Assembly (NCBI RefSeq): GCF_963678835.1
Contig: NZ_OY787469.1
Span: forward strand, 2,604,001-2,668,000
Direction of reading: 5' to 3'
Length of the DNA stretch: 64,000 bases
Origin: an uncultured Desulfuromonas sp.
GTDB lineage: Bacteria; Desulfobacterota; Desulfuromonadia; Desulfuromonadales; Desulfuromonadaceae
Shown here: positions 1 through 8,134 of the stretch, piece after piece
How the letters are laid out: each line of letters begins with the position of its first letter
How positions within the stretch are numbered: the stretch's first letter is position 1
The notes under the pieces: model-generated
The model's database searches: none
The model's input: the letters and a program-made list of their open reading frames with translations, nothing else
Told to the model about the DNA's origin: nothing
Position numbers and translations under genes: made by a program

Positions 1-48
1 TTTCGTCGGCTGTTGCTCTGCCGTCTGTTTTGTTCTCGGTGCATCCCA

Positions 49-192
49 ATGATTCAGTTGCCGCCTGGTTTTGATTTTAGGCAATTTATTACTGAGCTGG
101 CAGAGCTCGGTGCTTATGTTGTCGGCTCTTATGCCATTATCGCGTGTGGTGATGTTATTCTCGGCATTTTGAGGCGGGGAAAGGACGTCTGA
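49..192 (+). CDS. Small phage membrane protein (47 aa)
   Basis: The frame from ATG 49 to TGA 190-192 encodes 47 residues: a short polar N-terminus, one hydrophobic segment (about residues 17-38) and a basic tail RRGKDV. The stop is followed after one base by the ATG of the next gene, the tight packing typical of filamentous phage operons. By position it may be a minor virion or assembly protein of the pVII/pIX kind, but no family is recognised. The frame stays open to base 1, so a start upstream of the window cannot be excluded; ATG 49 has only a weak ribosome site. Confidence 0.45.
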   Translation: MIQLPPGFDFRQFITELAELGAYVVGSYAIIACGDVILGILRRGKDV

Positions 193-193
193 T

Positions 194-1384
194 ATGCGGC
201 AAATAGTCAATATATCAGTATTTGTATTGGGTCTATTACTTTCTATCGGCATTGGTATTTCATATGCCCAGACAATTCTATACCCTTTACCAGACGGTAA
301 TAATCCTAGTTGTGGTGGAGCCCGGTATTATACATTTGGTTACATATCTCAGGCGGAGTATGATTCATATCCATACTGCTCCGGTCTTGACAATCTTGGC
401 AATTGTATACTCATGCGATATATACAAAAGTACGATTATAAAGCTGGTGATAATTATTATAACGCGCTGCGCGTTACTGTTAGTTATGACTGTTGGGAAG
501 CCGTCTCGTATGATCCCCACGACAATGGAGTCAAAGACCCAGATGAGGACGGTATCGACTGCGGCGGAGATACTGGTGTTCCGTGTTCCAGTCTTTGCAA
601 GACGGGTGATAGACTCATAAGTGGTGTCTGTTCTGGTGACGATGGTGTTTATGAGCCGTTTTGGGCGTCTCCTGACGCTCAGCCGGCAGTCGATGACTGG
701 CCTTTGACTGATGAGGATTATCCAACGGCATCAAATAGTGATCCTGACGGTGTGAGTGTTGATCCCGATTTTTGGAATCAGGATACTGAAACATGGACTA
801 ATCCAACTGAAACAACTGTAAATCCTGACGGCTCAACCACTGATAATTCATCAGGGGGGACGTTGTCTGTTGTCGGACCGACTCAATGGACGCAAACAAC
901 ATATGATACTGAGACCACGACTAATACCGATGGATCGCAACAAGTAAACACGACAGAAACCACAGCCGACTCAGATGGAAACACAACGGTCACTAATGTC
1001 ACTGTCGTCTATGATTCAAACGGTAATGTGATTTCTTCCAATACTGGTACAACTATTAACGGCCCTGACGCTCAGTCAGAGGGGGAAAAGCTTTCAGGGT
1101 CTCTTACTAGTTCTGTTGATGGTGAAAAGGTGGGGCGGTTTGGGGATCGCCTCAGTTCGTTCTTTGGTGCCGTTTCTGGCTCTCCGGTCTTTTCGGCGTT
1201 CGGTTCTGTTTTTTTGCCTCCTAGCCTTCCGTCTGATTCGGTTGTTTCTCTTGACTTTGGTTCCTATGGTTTGCAGTCGTTTGACTTTGCTTCTTATTCA
1301 GCCACTTTCACGGCGCTGGGTTTGATTTTTGCTGCGATGGCTTTTATTTATTCTTGCCGCTTGGTCGTAATTAACAGGGGGTAA
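194..1384 (+). CDS. Phage adsorption-type (pIII-like) surface protein
   Basis: The protein has 396 residues. Residues 1-26 form a signal peptide ending SYAQ. A Cys-containing head follows, with an acidic Asp-rich stretch (DPDEDGIDCGG, about residue 117) that resembles thrombospondin-3-type calcium loops. Then comes a long Thr/Asn/Ser/Asp-rich low-complexity region (about 190-300), and near the C-terminus one transmembrane segment (about 370-392) followed by a short basic tail. This order of exported head, flexible linker and C-terminal anchor matches the minor coat protein pIII that binds host pili. The position just before a pVI-like gene and the Zot gene supports this. Sequence-level homology to a named pIII was not established. 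AAAGGA precedes the ATG. Confidence 0.6.
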   Translation: MRQIVNISVFVLGLLLSIGIGISYAQTILYPLPDGNNPSCGGARYYTFGYISQAEYDSYPYCSGLDNLGNCILMRYIQKYDYKAGDNYYNALRVTVSYDCWEAVSYDPHDNGVKDPDEDGIDCGGDTGVPCSSLCKTGDRLISGVCSGDDGVYEPFWASPDAQPAVDDWPLTDEDYPTASNSDPDGVSVDPDFWNQDTETWTNPTETTVNPDGSTTDNSSGGTLSVVGPTQWTQTTYDTETTTNTDGSQQVNTTETTADSDGNTTVTNVTVVYDSNGNVISSNTGTTINGPDAQSEGEKLSGSLTSSVDGEKVGRFGDRLSSFFGAVSGSPVFSAFGSVFLPPSLPSDSVVSLDFGSYGLQSFDFASYSATFTALGLIFAAMAFIYSCRLVVINRG

Positions 1385-1385
1385 T

Positions 1386-1676
1386 ATGGATGGTCTTTTA
1401 GATTTTTTAATTTCTCTTTGGGTGACTTTTAAAGAATTTGTTCTTGATACGTTATATTTGCTTTTTGATGTGATTTTGACCGCTGTTGAAACAGCCGTTA
1501 CGTCGATACCTGTACCTGAGATATTAACAACATTCGATCCTTGGTCATGGGTCAACCCGCAAGCCGCCTATGTTCTTGATGCTTTAAATATTGCGTTAGT
1601 TCTCGGCATCCTCCTGGCTGGCTATACGATTCGTTTTGCGCTTAATTTGATCCCTGCGGCATTTACTCGTGTTTAA
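1386..1676 (+). CDS. pVI-like / DUF2523-type phage membrane protein
   Basis: The protein has 96 residues, begins one base after the preceding stop, and is strongly hydrophobic with segments at about residues 5-35 and 60-88. The loop between them contains SIPVPEILTTFDPWSW. In filamentous phages a small multi-span protein in this slot (pVI; DUF2523 in many inoviruses) caps the virion together with pIII and precedes the assembly ATPase. Assignment rests on size, hydrophobicity and gene order rather than on a catalytic motif. Confidence 0.6.
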   Translation: MDGLLDFLISLWVTFKEFVLDTLYLLFDVILTAVETAVTSIPVPEILTTFDPWSWVNPQAAYVLDALNIALVLGILLAGYTIRFALNLIPAAFTRV

Positions 1677-1784
1677 ATATAATGTAGTTTTAGGCTTACT
1701 TTTTGCATTATTGTGCCAACTTTTCTAAGTAGCTGTTTTTATTTAATATTTAAGATATAACATTGTTTTGAATTGTGGGGGGGT

Positions 1785-2936
1785 ATGATTATTATCCATG
1801 AGGGGGTTCCCGGCTCTGGCAAAACCTATGACGCTATTCGTAAAATAATTGATGCGCTTAGGGCTGGCCGCAACGTCTATACCAACATTGACGGGGTTGA
1901 TCTTCCAGATTGTCGAGAATATATTTCAGGCTTTCTTGACGTGTCGCGTGATCTTCTGCAGACTCGCCTCGTGCATTTGACTGACGATCAGGTCCGTTGC
2001 TTTTGGGAACATGTCCCCGAGGGTTCTTTGATCGTCGTTGATGAGGCTCAGCTCTATTTCAACAGTCGCGATTTTCAGAAGGACGAAAACCGTAAATTTG
2101 GAGATTGGGCGTCAACGCATCGTCACCACGGTTACGATTTGATTCTCGTGACGCAACGTGCGGCTCGGATCGACACTTCTGTCCGATCTTTGGCTGAATT
2201 TAGATATCGTTATCGCAAGCTCAATGTCTTTGGTGGCTTGATGAAAAAGACATATCTTGTTTATACATTTTGCGGCGAAGATACTAAACACATGCGCCTA
2301 GAGCGTCGCACCTATGATTCTAAAATTTTCCCTTCCTACAACTCTTATGTGGGTGATGCGACTGAAAAGAAGGTCCAGAAAAATCCTAACGCTCTCAATC
2401 ATCCGATCTTCTGGTTTGCCGGTGTGTGTCTTGTTTATCTGGTCTATCTTGTTCCTCAGTCCCAGTTGTTCTCTGGTGATTTGTCAGCTATTGCCAGCGG
2501 TGGTAAAGAAGCCAATGCGTCGGAAATAACAACTCAAGCAGAACCCCCAGAACGGCCGACTGCCGGGGGAAGGGCTGCCGCTATTGCGGCAACGGCCCCG
2601 GCATCGGCTGTTCTTCCTTCTGATTATGTCACTGTTCCGGTTGATGCCTATATCCGTATGGGCACAAAGATCATACTCACATCGCGTGGTCAGCGACTTT
2701 CTGGTTGGCGTCATTTCAACGAGCAATCAATGACAGTCCAGGTCCCTGACACCTTTGTTTTCAATGCGGTTTCACCCGCGTGTGATAACGTTTCATCCTC
2801 TGTTTCTGATGCCGACTTTGAGGACGATCGTCAACCTCTGAATACTCTTGGTTTTACTGTCTCAAATCCATCATATGAACATCGCTTGTCTCAAAAAACT
2901 TTGGACAATTATTTAGCTGAACATCCTTTGGATTGA
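1785..2936 (+). CDS. Zonular occludens toxin (Zot)/pI-family phage assembly ATPase
   Basis: This is the inner-membrane ATPase that drives filamentous phage assembly and export. A Walker A motif, GVPGSGKT, lies at residues 7-14, and a Walker B-like strand, SLIVVDEAQLYF, at about residues 81-92. The sequence TQRAARID follows. One transmembrane segment lies at about residues 205-225 (WFAGVCLVYLVYLVP), and the C-terminal portion is predicted periplasmic, as in pI/Zot. ATG 1785 is preceded at once by a run of seven G and begins with the usual beta strand MIIIHEG; an upstream in-frame TTG at 1773 is less likely. Length (383 aa) is normal for the family. Confidence 0.9.
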   Translation: MIIIHEGVPGSGKTYDAIRKIIDALRAGRNVYTNIDGVDLPDCREYISGFLDVSRDLLQTRLVHLTDDQVRCFWEHVPEGSLIVVDEAQLYFNSRDFQKDENRKFGDWASTHRHHGYDLILVTQRAARIDTSVRSLAEFRYRYRKLNVFGGLMKKTYLVYTFCGEDTKHMRLERRTYDSKIFPSYNSYVGDATEKKVQKNPNALNHPIFWFAGVCLVYLVYLVPQSQLFSGDLSAIASGGKEANASEITTQAEPPERPTAGGRAAAIAATAPASAVLPSDYVTVPVDAYIRMGTKIILTSRGQRLSGWRHFNEQSMTVQVPDTFVFNAVSPACDNVSSSVSDADFEDDRQPLNTLGFTVSNPSYEHRLSQKTLDNYLAEHPLD

Positions 2937-2967
2937 TTTTTCTCATTGTGCAAAGTTACATAATTTT

Positions 2968-3010
2968 AGCCCCCCCCCTTTCATTCAACAACCGGGGCTT
3001 TGACTTTTAT
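2968..3010 (+). terminator. Possible terminator after the Zot gene
   Basis: AGCCCC (2968-2973) can pair with GGGGCT (2994-2999), followed by a T-rich stretch. The loop is long and includes a run of C, so efficiency is uncertain. The rest of the gap to 3144 shows no gene. Confidence 0.4.
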
Positions 3011-3144
3011 AACTTTTCCCGTGAACTCGCCACACATGCCATGTGCTTCTAGCTGGATGCTTGTCTTTTTTTTGTTCCGTTTTATGAGGTTGCAAATTTA
3101 TCATTCTTTTCTTACTATGTAGCTTTTTTAACAAGGGGCTAGGT

Positions 3145-3687
3145 ATGAATTTTTTTGATTTACTTTCAGGGCAGGGCGTGTTTTTGTTTTTTTTTGCTTT
3201 TGTCTTATTTTTTATTGCCTTGGCGGCTAGGTTTGTTTCTTCTCGTTCTGCCAGTTCCTCTTGCGCATCATATAAGCGTTTGGGCGCACTTTTAACGCCT
3301 TCTGAGCGTTCATTTTACGGCGTTCTTTGTCAGTCTGTATCTGAGGATGTCGTTGTTTGTCCTAAGGTTCGTGTAGCTGATGTCTTAAGCGTTGAAAAAA
3401 CGGATCGTTCCTCTTGGCAACGTGCTTTTAACCGTATAGCTATGAAACATTTTGATTTCGTGGTTTGCGATAGAGCAGATTTTAGCGTTAGGTATGCCGT
3501 GGAACTTGACGATTCGTCACACCTTAACCTCAAACGAGCAGAGCGGGATAAGTTTGTTGATAGTGTTTGTCGGTCTTCGTTGGTACCGCTTGTGAGGATT
3601 AAGGCACAGTCTGGATATTCCATAGCGGCCATAGCGGGAACAATTAAGGCAGAACTTGACAGCCAGAAGGAAGAGTTTGACTTTTAA
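3145..3687 (+). CDS. Membrane-anchored DUF2726 protein
   Basis: The protein has 180 residues. Residues 1-33 contain a Phe-rich transmembrane anchor, so the rest is probably cytoplasmic. From about residue 45 it matches the DUF2726 pattern: LTPSERSFYGVL, then FDFVVCDRADFSVRYAVELDDSSH and a D-K pair downstream. These spaced D, E-x-D-x-S-H and K positions recall the restriction-endonuclease-like fold suspected for this family; nuclease activity is inference. AAGGGG precedes ATG 3145. It sits in the accessory slot of the prophage between the assembly ATPase and the attachment site, so it is probably phage cargo. Confidence 0.7.
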   Translation: MNFFDLLSGQGVFLFFFAFVLFFIALAARFVSSRSASSSCASYKRLGALLTPSERSFYGVLCQSVSEDVVVCPKVRVADVLSVEKTDRSSWQRAFNRIAMKHFDFVVCDRADFSVRYAVELDDSSHLNLKRAERDKFVDSVCRSSLVPLVRIKAQSGYSIAAIAGTIKAELDSQKEEFDF

Positions 3688-3704
3688 AGGATATGTGGTG
3701 ATTT

Positions 3705-3896
3705 ATGGCAACGCGCAATTTGGAGAAAGTACACATTGACAAGGCCCTGATGTTTTTAATGTTGGGCTTACAAGCAGAGTATGAAATGAAATATGGCCAG
3801 CTCTCACGATGGCTTGAGCGACGCCACGGGATAAAAATAACTCCCCAGGGCTTGAGATTAAAGTTGACTACTTTCAAAAGAGAGTATATCTGTTAG
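3705..3896 (+). CDS. Small basic phage-end protein (63 aa), function unknown
   Basis: The protein has 63 residues, is helical and basic, and contains EMKYGQLSRWLERRHGIKITPQGLRLKL, which looks like a small DNA-binding or helix-turn-helix fold of the DUF6471 type. It is the last gene before the dif-like site and follows the DUF2726 gene after 17 bases, so the two are probably cotranscribed. A role in regulation or in Xer-dependent integration is possible but unproven. Confidence 0.55.
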   Translation: MATRNLEKVHIDKALMFLMLGLQAEYEMKYGQLSRWLERRHGIKITPQGLRLKLTTFKREYIC

Positions 3897-3905
3897 AAAC
3901 AAGTT

Positions 3906-3933
3906 GTGTCGCATAAGAAATATTATGTAAACT
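3906..3933. other. dif: dif-like XerC/XerD recombination site (prophage attachment junction)
   Basis: The site is 28 bp: XerC arm GTGTCGCATAA (3906-3916), six-base centre GAAATA (3917-3922), XerD arm TTATGTAAACT (3923-3933). The XerD arm equals that of Bacillus subtilis dif at all 11 positions. The whole site agrees with Escherichia coli dif at about 20 of 28 positions, including CGCATAA and TATTATGT. It lies at the junction between phage genes and backbone, where an inovirus integrating through XerCD would regenerate dif. Genes to the right are mostly transcribed toward it, as expected of a replichore ending at dif. Confidence 0.8.
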
Positions 3934-3963
3934 TTAGACTGTTTAGCTAAATGCGTGGGACAG

Positions 3964-5196
3964 TTACCCTTGAGCCGACTGCTGGACAGCCTCAGACAGT
4001 AATGTGACACCGCGCATAATATCTTCCAGAGAACTGGATTCAGCGATGTTGTGACTTATGCCATCATGGCTGGGAATAAAGATCAATGCTGCGGGTGCAA
4101 GCCGTGCCATGAGCATGGCGTCATGGCCGGCGCCACTTGGCATTTTGCGGTAACGCCACTGATGGGCTTGAGCCAGTTCGATCAATTGCTGTTGCAGCGT
4201 CTCATCTAATTGGACCGGAACATCGTCACACAGCATTTCGGTCAGGATGCGACAACCGGATTGCGTCTCAACCTTATGGACAAGTTTTTGAAAGGCTGCA
4301 ACCATACGTTGCTTCCGGTTTCCATCAATGTCGCGAATATCAACCCCCAAAGAAACCGATCCGGGCACGACATTCATGACATTGGGCTGGGTATGGATCT
4401 CGCCAATTGTGGCAACGCTCTGTTCACTGCTTTGTTGAGCAATCTGCTCAGTGCCAAGAATAAGCTGGGCGGCTGCGACCAAGGCATCCTGACGCATCGT
4501 CATCGGTGTTGTTCCTGAATGATCACTGCGCCCATGGATGGTCACACGAAAACGACTGGGTGCCGCAATCGCCTCAACGATGCCCAGATGTTCCTGATGA
4601 TGCTCAAGAACCGGGCCTTGTTCAATATGCAGTTCAAAAAATGCCTTGATTTCCCCTTGGGACAGATGGCTGCGATTCTCTGCATCCGGTGAGCACCCCG
4701 ACTGCTGCAACGCCTGATAAAAGCTGATTCCGTCACGATCACGAAGTTGTCTCATTTGCGCGCAACCAAGTTGACCGGTCAACCCCTTGCTTCCCAATGT
4801 TGCAACGCCGAATCGGCTGGATTCTTCGCAACAAAAGTTAATAATTTCAATGGGGTATTGTGTTGTAATCTGTTCATCATTCAAGTGCCGGACGAGTTCT
4901 AGGGCGGCGAGTACACCAATGATGCCATCGTAATGCCCCCCTTGCGGCACAGTATCCAGGTGAGATCCGACCATCACCGCAGGCAGCTGGTTATCACTCC
5001 CGGCACGTCGTCCTCGGATGTTGCCATAAGGATCGATATGAACGTCGAGATCAGCATTTTGCATCTGTTTTATCAAATAGTTACGTGCTTCATGATCAGC
5101 TTTGGATAGCGCCAGACGTGTGACTCCCCCATTTTCTAAAGCACCAAACTGGGTAATCGCACAAAAATCATTTTGAAAGCGTTTTGAGTCAATCAT
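3964..5196 (-). CDS. M20-family amidohydrolase (allantoate / N-carbamoyl-amino-acid hydrolase type)
   Basis: The protein is a 410-residue Zn peptidase-fold enzyme of the hydantoinase/carbamoylase branch, which hydrolyses N-carbamoyl L-amino acids, ureidoglycolate or allantoate. Metal-site motifs seen are GSHLDTVPQGG, GHYDGIIG and CCEESSRFG. The dimerisation-domain signature HGRSDHSGTTPM and the C-terminal GAGHDAMLMAR and SHDGISHN follow. The start at 5196 (MIDSKRF) is chosen because GGGAG lies seven bases upstream; an earlier in-frame ATG would overlap recG. It is the last gene of the recG run and lies beside dif. The exact substrate cannot be told from sequence. Confidence 0.85.
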   Translation of the reverse strand: MIDSKRFQNDFCAITQFGALENGGVTRLALSKADHEARNYLIKQMQNADLDVHIDPYGNIRGRRAGSDNQLPAVMVGSHLDTVPQGGHYDGIIGVLAALELVRHLNDEQITTQYPIEIINFCCEESSRFGVATLGSKGLTGQLGCAQMRQLRDRDGISFYQALQQSGCSPDAENRSHLSQGEIKAFFELHIEQGPVLEHHQEHLGIVEAIAAPSRFRVTIHGRSDHSGTTPMTMRQDALVAAAQLILGTEQIAQQSSEQSVATIGEIHTQPNVMNVVPGSVSLGVDIRDIDGNRKQRMVAAFQKLVHKVETQSGCRILTEMLCDDVPVQLDETLQQQLIELAQAHQWRYRKMPSGAGHDAMLMARLAPAALIFIPSHDGISHNIAESSSLEDIMRGVTLLSEAVQQSAQG

Positions 5197-5210
5197 GATA
5201 GCTCCCGTGG

Positions 5211-7325
5211 TTATCCGACACTGGCTAGTTCGAGCCGACTGCCCCATCGCTGCTTTAATGTTTTACGCAAGGCATAATACTGCGGTGAGGTGAGAAAATC
5301 ATCCTGTTCAATAAGCTGCAAGGCGTCTTCTCGGGCTTGTTCGAGCAGCAAGGCATCCCGTAACAGATTGGCAACCCGAAAATTCTCAATGCCGGCCTGA
5401 CGGGTGCCCAAGAACTCTCCGGGCCCGCGCAACTCCAGATCGGCCTCGGCGATGACAAAGCCATCGTTGGAGTTTTGCATGATATTGAGCCGCTGCTGGC
5501 CATCGCGACTGCACTGTTCGGACGGGACCAGTACACAGTAACTTTTCGCAGCCCCCCGCCCTACCCGACCACGCAACTGATGGAGTTGAGCCAAACCAAA
5601 TCGTTCAGCATGTTCAATTACCATGACAGAGGCGTTCGGCACGTCAATTCCAACTTCAATCACCGTGGTTGCAACCAGATAATGAATCTGAGCCTGTTTA
5701 AATTTTTCCATCACGGCTTCTTTGTCGCGTGGATGGAGGCGGCCGTGCAATAGCCCCCCGCGATACTCTGAACCCAACTCTTTTTCAAGGGTTTCAAACG
5801 CTTCAGTAGCGGCTTTAAGTTCTGAGCGTTCACTCTCCTCAACCAGAGGATAAACGAAATACACCTGATGACCTTTGTCGAGTTCGCGGCGCACGAAGTC
5901 AAGCAGTTGCGGTCGTTGCGAAGAGCGGGCAATACGCGTCGTGATCGGTGTTCGCCCTGGAGGGAGCTCATCAATCACCGACATGGCCAGATCACCATAA
6001 AGCGTTAGAGACAGTGTGCGTGGAATGGGAGTCGCCGTCATAACCAGCGTGTCCGGGTTGTGACCTTTTTTACGCAATTGCTGACGTTGCTGAACACCAA
6101 AACGGTGTTGTTCATCGATAATCACAAGCCCGAGATCAGCAAACGTTACGTCGGGTTGGAGTATGGCATGGGTGCCGACCAAGAGCGTGATCTCACCTTG
6201 GGCCAGATTTTCCAACAGCGCCTGACGTTCCGACTTTGCTGTGGAACCGGTCAATAAAGCACAGTGCAGTCCCAGTTGCGTCATCCAGTGGTGAAATTGA
6301 CGATAGTGTTGCTCTGCAAGGATTTCGGTTGGTGCCAGAACAGCAGCCTGAGCATTATTTTCGATGGCAATCAGGGCAGCCATTAAAGCAACAATGGTTT
6401 TACCACTGCCAACATCGCCCTGAATCAGACGGTTCATGGGGTGCGGAGCCAGCATATCCTGTTTGATTTCACCAAGAACGCGTTTTTGGGCGGCGGTCAG
6501 GCTGAACGGCAGTGCTTTTGCTAAGGGTTGCGTATAGCGATGCTCCAGTGTGAACGCTCGGCCTTGCTCGACCTGAACGCCTTGGCGGCGTAGAGTCAAG
6601 CCAAGTTGGAGGTAAAAAAATTCATCATAAACCAGCGTCTGTCGTGCCGGATCCTGCCCATGCTGCAAGCAGTAAAAGTCACTCTCAACAGGCGGACAAT
6701 GGCAGTGCAGTAAGGCCTGACTCAACGGCAGGAGATCGCGCTTTTTCATGATCCACTCAGGCAAATGAGTCGGAACGGACTCTGCGTAGACGGAAACGGC
6801 CTGCTGACAAAAATTGCGTAACTGTTTTTGTGACAGCCCTTCCGTCAAAGGATAGACCGGCAGAATCCGCAGTGTTGCAGAATCTGTCGCGTCATTAAAA
6901 TCAATCTCAGGGTGAAGGATTTCGCGCCGACCGGAGTAGATACGCACTTCACCATAAACCTGAGCAATACGGCCGGGCGTATAGTTCTTTTTCATCCAGT
7001 CCCGTCGGTAATGAAACCATTTGAGCAGCATCTGGCCGGTGTCGTCGCCAACAACGACTTCAAACAGTTTTTTGCGGCCACGGCCCATTGGCACTTCGTC
7101 GGCATTGAGGATTTTACCGCGAAACTGACCGGATTCTCCGGGTTTAAGCTGGCTGATGGAAGAAAAGTGGCGCCGGTCTTCATAGCGATGGGGCAAGGTG
7201 TATAACAGGTCTTCTACGGTATGAAGACCAAGGCGGGTCAGTTTTTCGCACAGTTTGGGACCGACCCCTCTGAGGGAACTCAGAGGGGTACTTAAATCAG
7301 CAGGCTGTGACGCAGGATGTCCCAT
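5211..7325 (-). CDS. recG: ATP-dependent DNA helicase RecG
   Basis: RecG remodels stalled replication forks and branched recombination intermediates. Visible parts are the N-terminal helix-hairpin-helix-like LSSLRGVGPKLCEKL, the OB/wedge domain (about residues 60-150), helicase motif I QGDVGSGKT, motif II (DEQHRFG), motif III TATPIPRTL, and motif VI region HQLRGRVGRG. The C-terminal DFLTSPQYYALR is a typical RecG tail. The length is normal. ATG 7325 is preferred; an in-frame TTG at 7337 is the alternative. The neighbours greA and DUF1858 lie upstream on the same strand. Confidence 0.95.
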   Translation of the reverse strand: MGHPASQPADLSTPLSSLRGVGPKLCEKLTRLGLHTVEDLLYTLPHRYEDRRHFSSISQLKPGESGQFRGKILNADEVPMGRGRKKLFEVVVGDDTGQMLLKWFHYRRDWMKKNYTPGRIAQVYGEVRIYSGRREILHPEIDFNDATDSATLRILPVYPLTEGLSQKQLRNFCQQAVSVYAESVPTHLPEWIMKKRDLLPLSQALLHCHCPPVESDFYCLQHGQDPARQTLVYDEFFYLQLGLTLRRQGVQVEQGRAFTLEHRYTQPLAKALPFSLTAAQKRVLGEIKQDMLAPHPMNRLIQGDVGSGKTIVALMAALIAIENNAQAAVLAPTEILAEQHYRQFHHWMTQLGLHCALLTGSTAKSERQALLENLAQGEITLLVGTHAILQPDVTFADLGLVIIDEQHRFGVQQRQQLRKKGHNPDTLVMTATPIPRTLSLTLYGDLAMSVIDELPPGRTPITTRIARSSQRPQLLDFVRRELDKGHQVYFVYPLVEESERSELKAATEAFETLEKELGSEYRGGLLHGRLHPRDKEAVMEKFKQAQIHYLVATTVIEVGIDVPNASVMVIEHAERFGLAQLHQLRGRVGRGAAKSYCVLVPSEQCSRDGQQRLNIMQNSNDGFVIAEADLELRGPGEFLGTRQAGIENFRVANLLRDALLLEQAREDALQLIEQDDFLTSPQYYALRKTLKQRWGSRLELASVG

Positions 7326-7346
7326 TTCCGATGTCAATCTCGTTGG

Positions 7347-7553
7347 TTATTTTTCAGGGGCCTCATCAAACAATGCATTAAGGCGAGTGAGCAACTCGTT
7401 GACATCCAGACCATGATTAGTCGCGCCGAGCTCTATCGACTCATGCTTGGCTCCGGAACAGGTTGAGCATTGTAAACCAAAGGATTCTAGGACTTCTTTG
7501 GCTTTGGGATGCTCTTTTAACACCGCCGTTATTTTTGTGGTTTTATCGAACAT
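7347..7553 (-). CDS. DUF1858 domain protein (68 aa)
   Basis: This small acidic protein consists almost entirely of one DUF1858 domain: DKTTKITAVLKEHPKAKEVLESFG, then CSTCSGAKHESIELGATNHGLDVNELLTRLN. The CxxC pair after the Leu-Gln loop is typical of the redox-associated members of the family. It lies between greA and recG on the same strand with short gaps. Its biochemical role is not established. Confidence 0.85.
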   Translation of the reverse strand: MFDKTTKITAVLKEHPKAKEVLESFGLQCSTCSGAKHESIELGATNHGLDVNELLTRLNALFDEAPEK

Positions 7554-7564
7554 GGAAGAAAAGC

Positions 7565-8041
7565 CTATTTGTATTCGATTTCCGTCACTTCGTAAATGCG
7601 CGTTCCTGAAGGAACATTGATACGGACTTCATCATCCAGGGTATGGCCGATCAATGCTTTACCTACCGGTGAGGTGACGGAGATCTTGCCCTGTTTGATG
7701 TCTGCTTCATCTTCACCGACAATCTGGTAAACCACTTCATTGTCAGAATCCGTGTCGAAAAGCGTGACGGTAGCACCAAAAACGATTTTTTCCGTATTAA
7801 TGCTCTTCGGGTCAATCACTTCGGCACGAGCCAGCTTGTCATTCAGCTCAGCAATGCGCCCCTCAATGTGAGCCTGACGATCTTTGGCGGCATCGTATTC
7901 AGCGTTTTCTGAGAGATCGCCATGGGAGCGAGCTTCGGCAATATCTTGAACGACTTTAGGACGATCAACCTTAATACGTGTTTTAAGTTCTTCCTGAAGG
8001 CGCGCATAACATTCGGGTGTCATCGGTACGGAATCAGACAT
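7565..8041 (-). CDS. greA: Transcription elongation factor GreA
   Basis: GreA rescues backtracked RNA polymerase by stimulating transcript cleavage. The protein has 158 residues and shows the N-terminal coiled coil with the catalytic tip segment GDLSENAEYDAAKDRQ (acidic residues that hold Mg2+), and the C-terminal FKBP-like domain containing SPVGKALIGHTLDDEVRINVPSG. Size and motifs are canonical. AGAGGA lies upstream of the ATG. Confidence 0.95.
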   Translation of the reverse strand: MSDSVPMTPECYARLQEELKTRIKVDRPKVVQDIAEARSHGDLSENAEYDAAKDRQAHIEGRIAELNDKLARAEVIDPKSINTEKIVFGATVTLFDTDSDNEVVYQIVGEDEADIKQGKISVTSPVGKALIGHTLDDEVRINVPSGTRIYEVTEIEYK

Positions 8042-8060
8042 TATTCTTTTTTCCTCTTCT

Positions 8061-8096
8061 AAAAAACAAAGTCACGGGCAGAAGTGCATCTACCCG
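8061..8096 (-). terminator. Possible terminator downstream of carB
   Basis: On the minus strand CGGGTAG pairs with CTGCCCG (8075-8096, one mismatch), followed within four bases by a T-rich run (8061-8070). It would end the pyr-car operon before greA. Confidence 0.4.
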
Positions 8097-8134
8097 CAAC
8101 CTTGTGTTGTATATCAACCTGTTTTTGTTTGCGT

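Larger units (their letters stand above)
1..3933 (+). mobile_element. Inovirus-like (filamentous phage) prophage, right part
   Basis: A compact plus-strand block has the morphogenesis order of filamentous phages: small membrane protein, long secreted adsorption-type protein with a C-terminal membrane anchor, small pVI-like membrane protein, then a Zot/pI ATPase. Two accessory genes follow, and the block stops at a dif-like site. No integrase gene is visible, which fits phages that use host XerC/XerD. The T-rich, lower-GC text of the block contrasts with the backbone starting at 3964. The left end, including replication and coat genes, lies outside the window. Identity of the block is well supported; activity of the phage is unknown. 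Confidence 0.8.
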
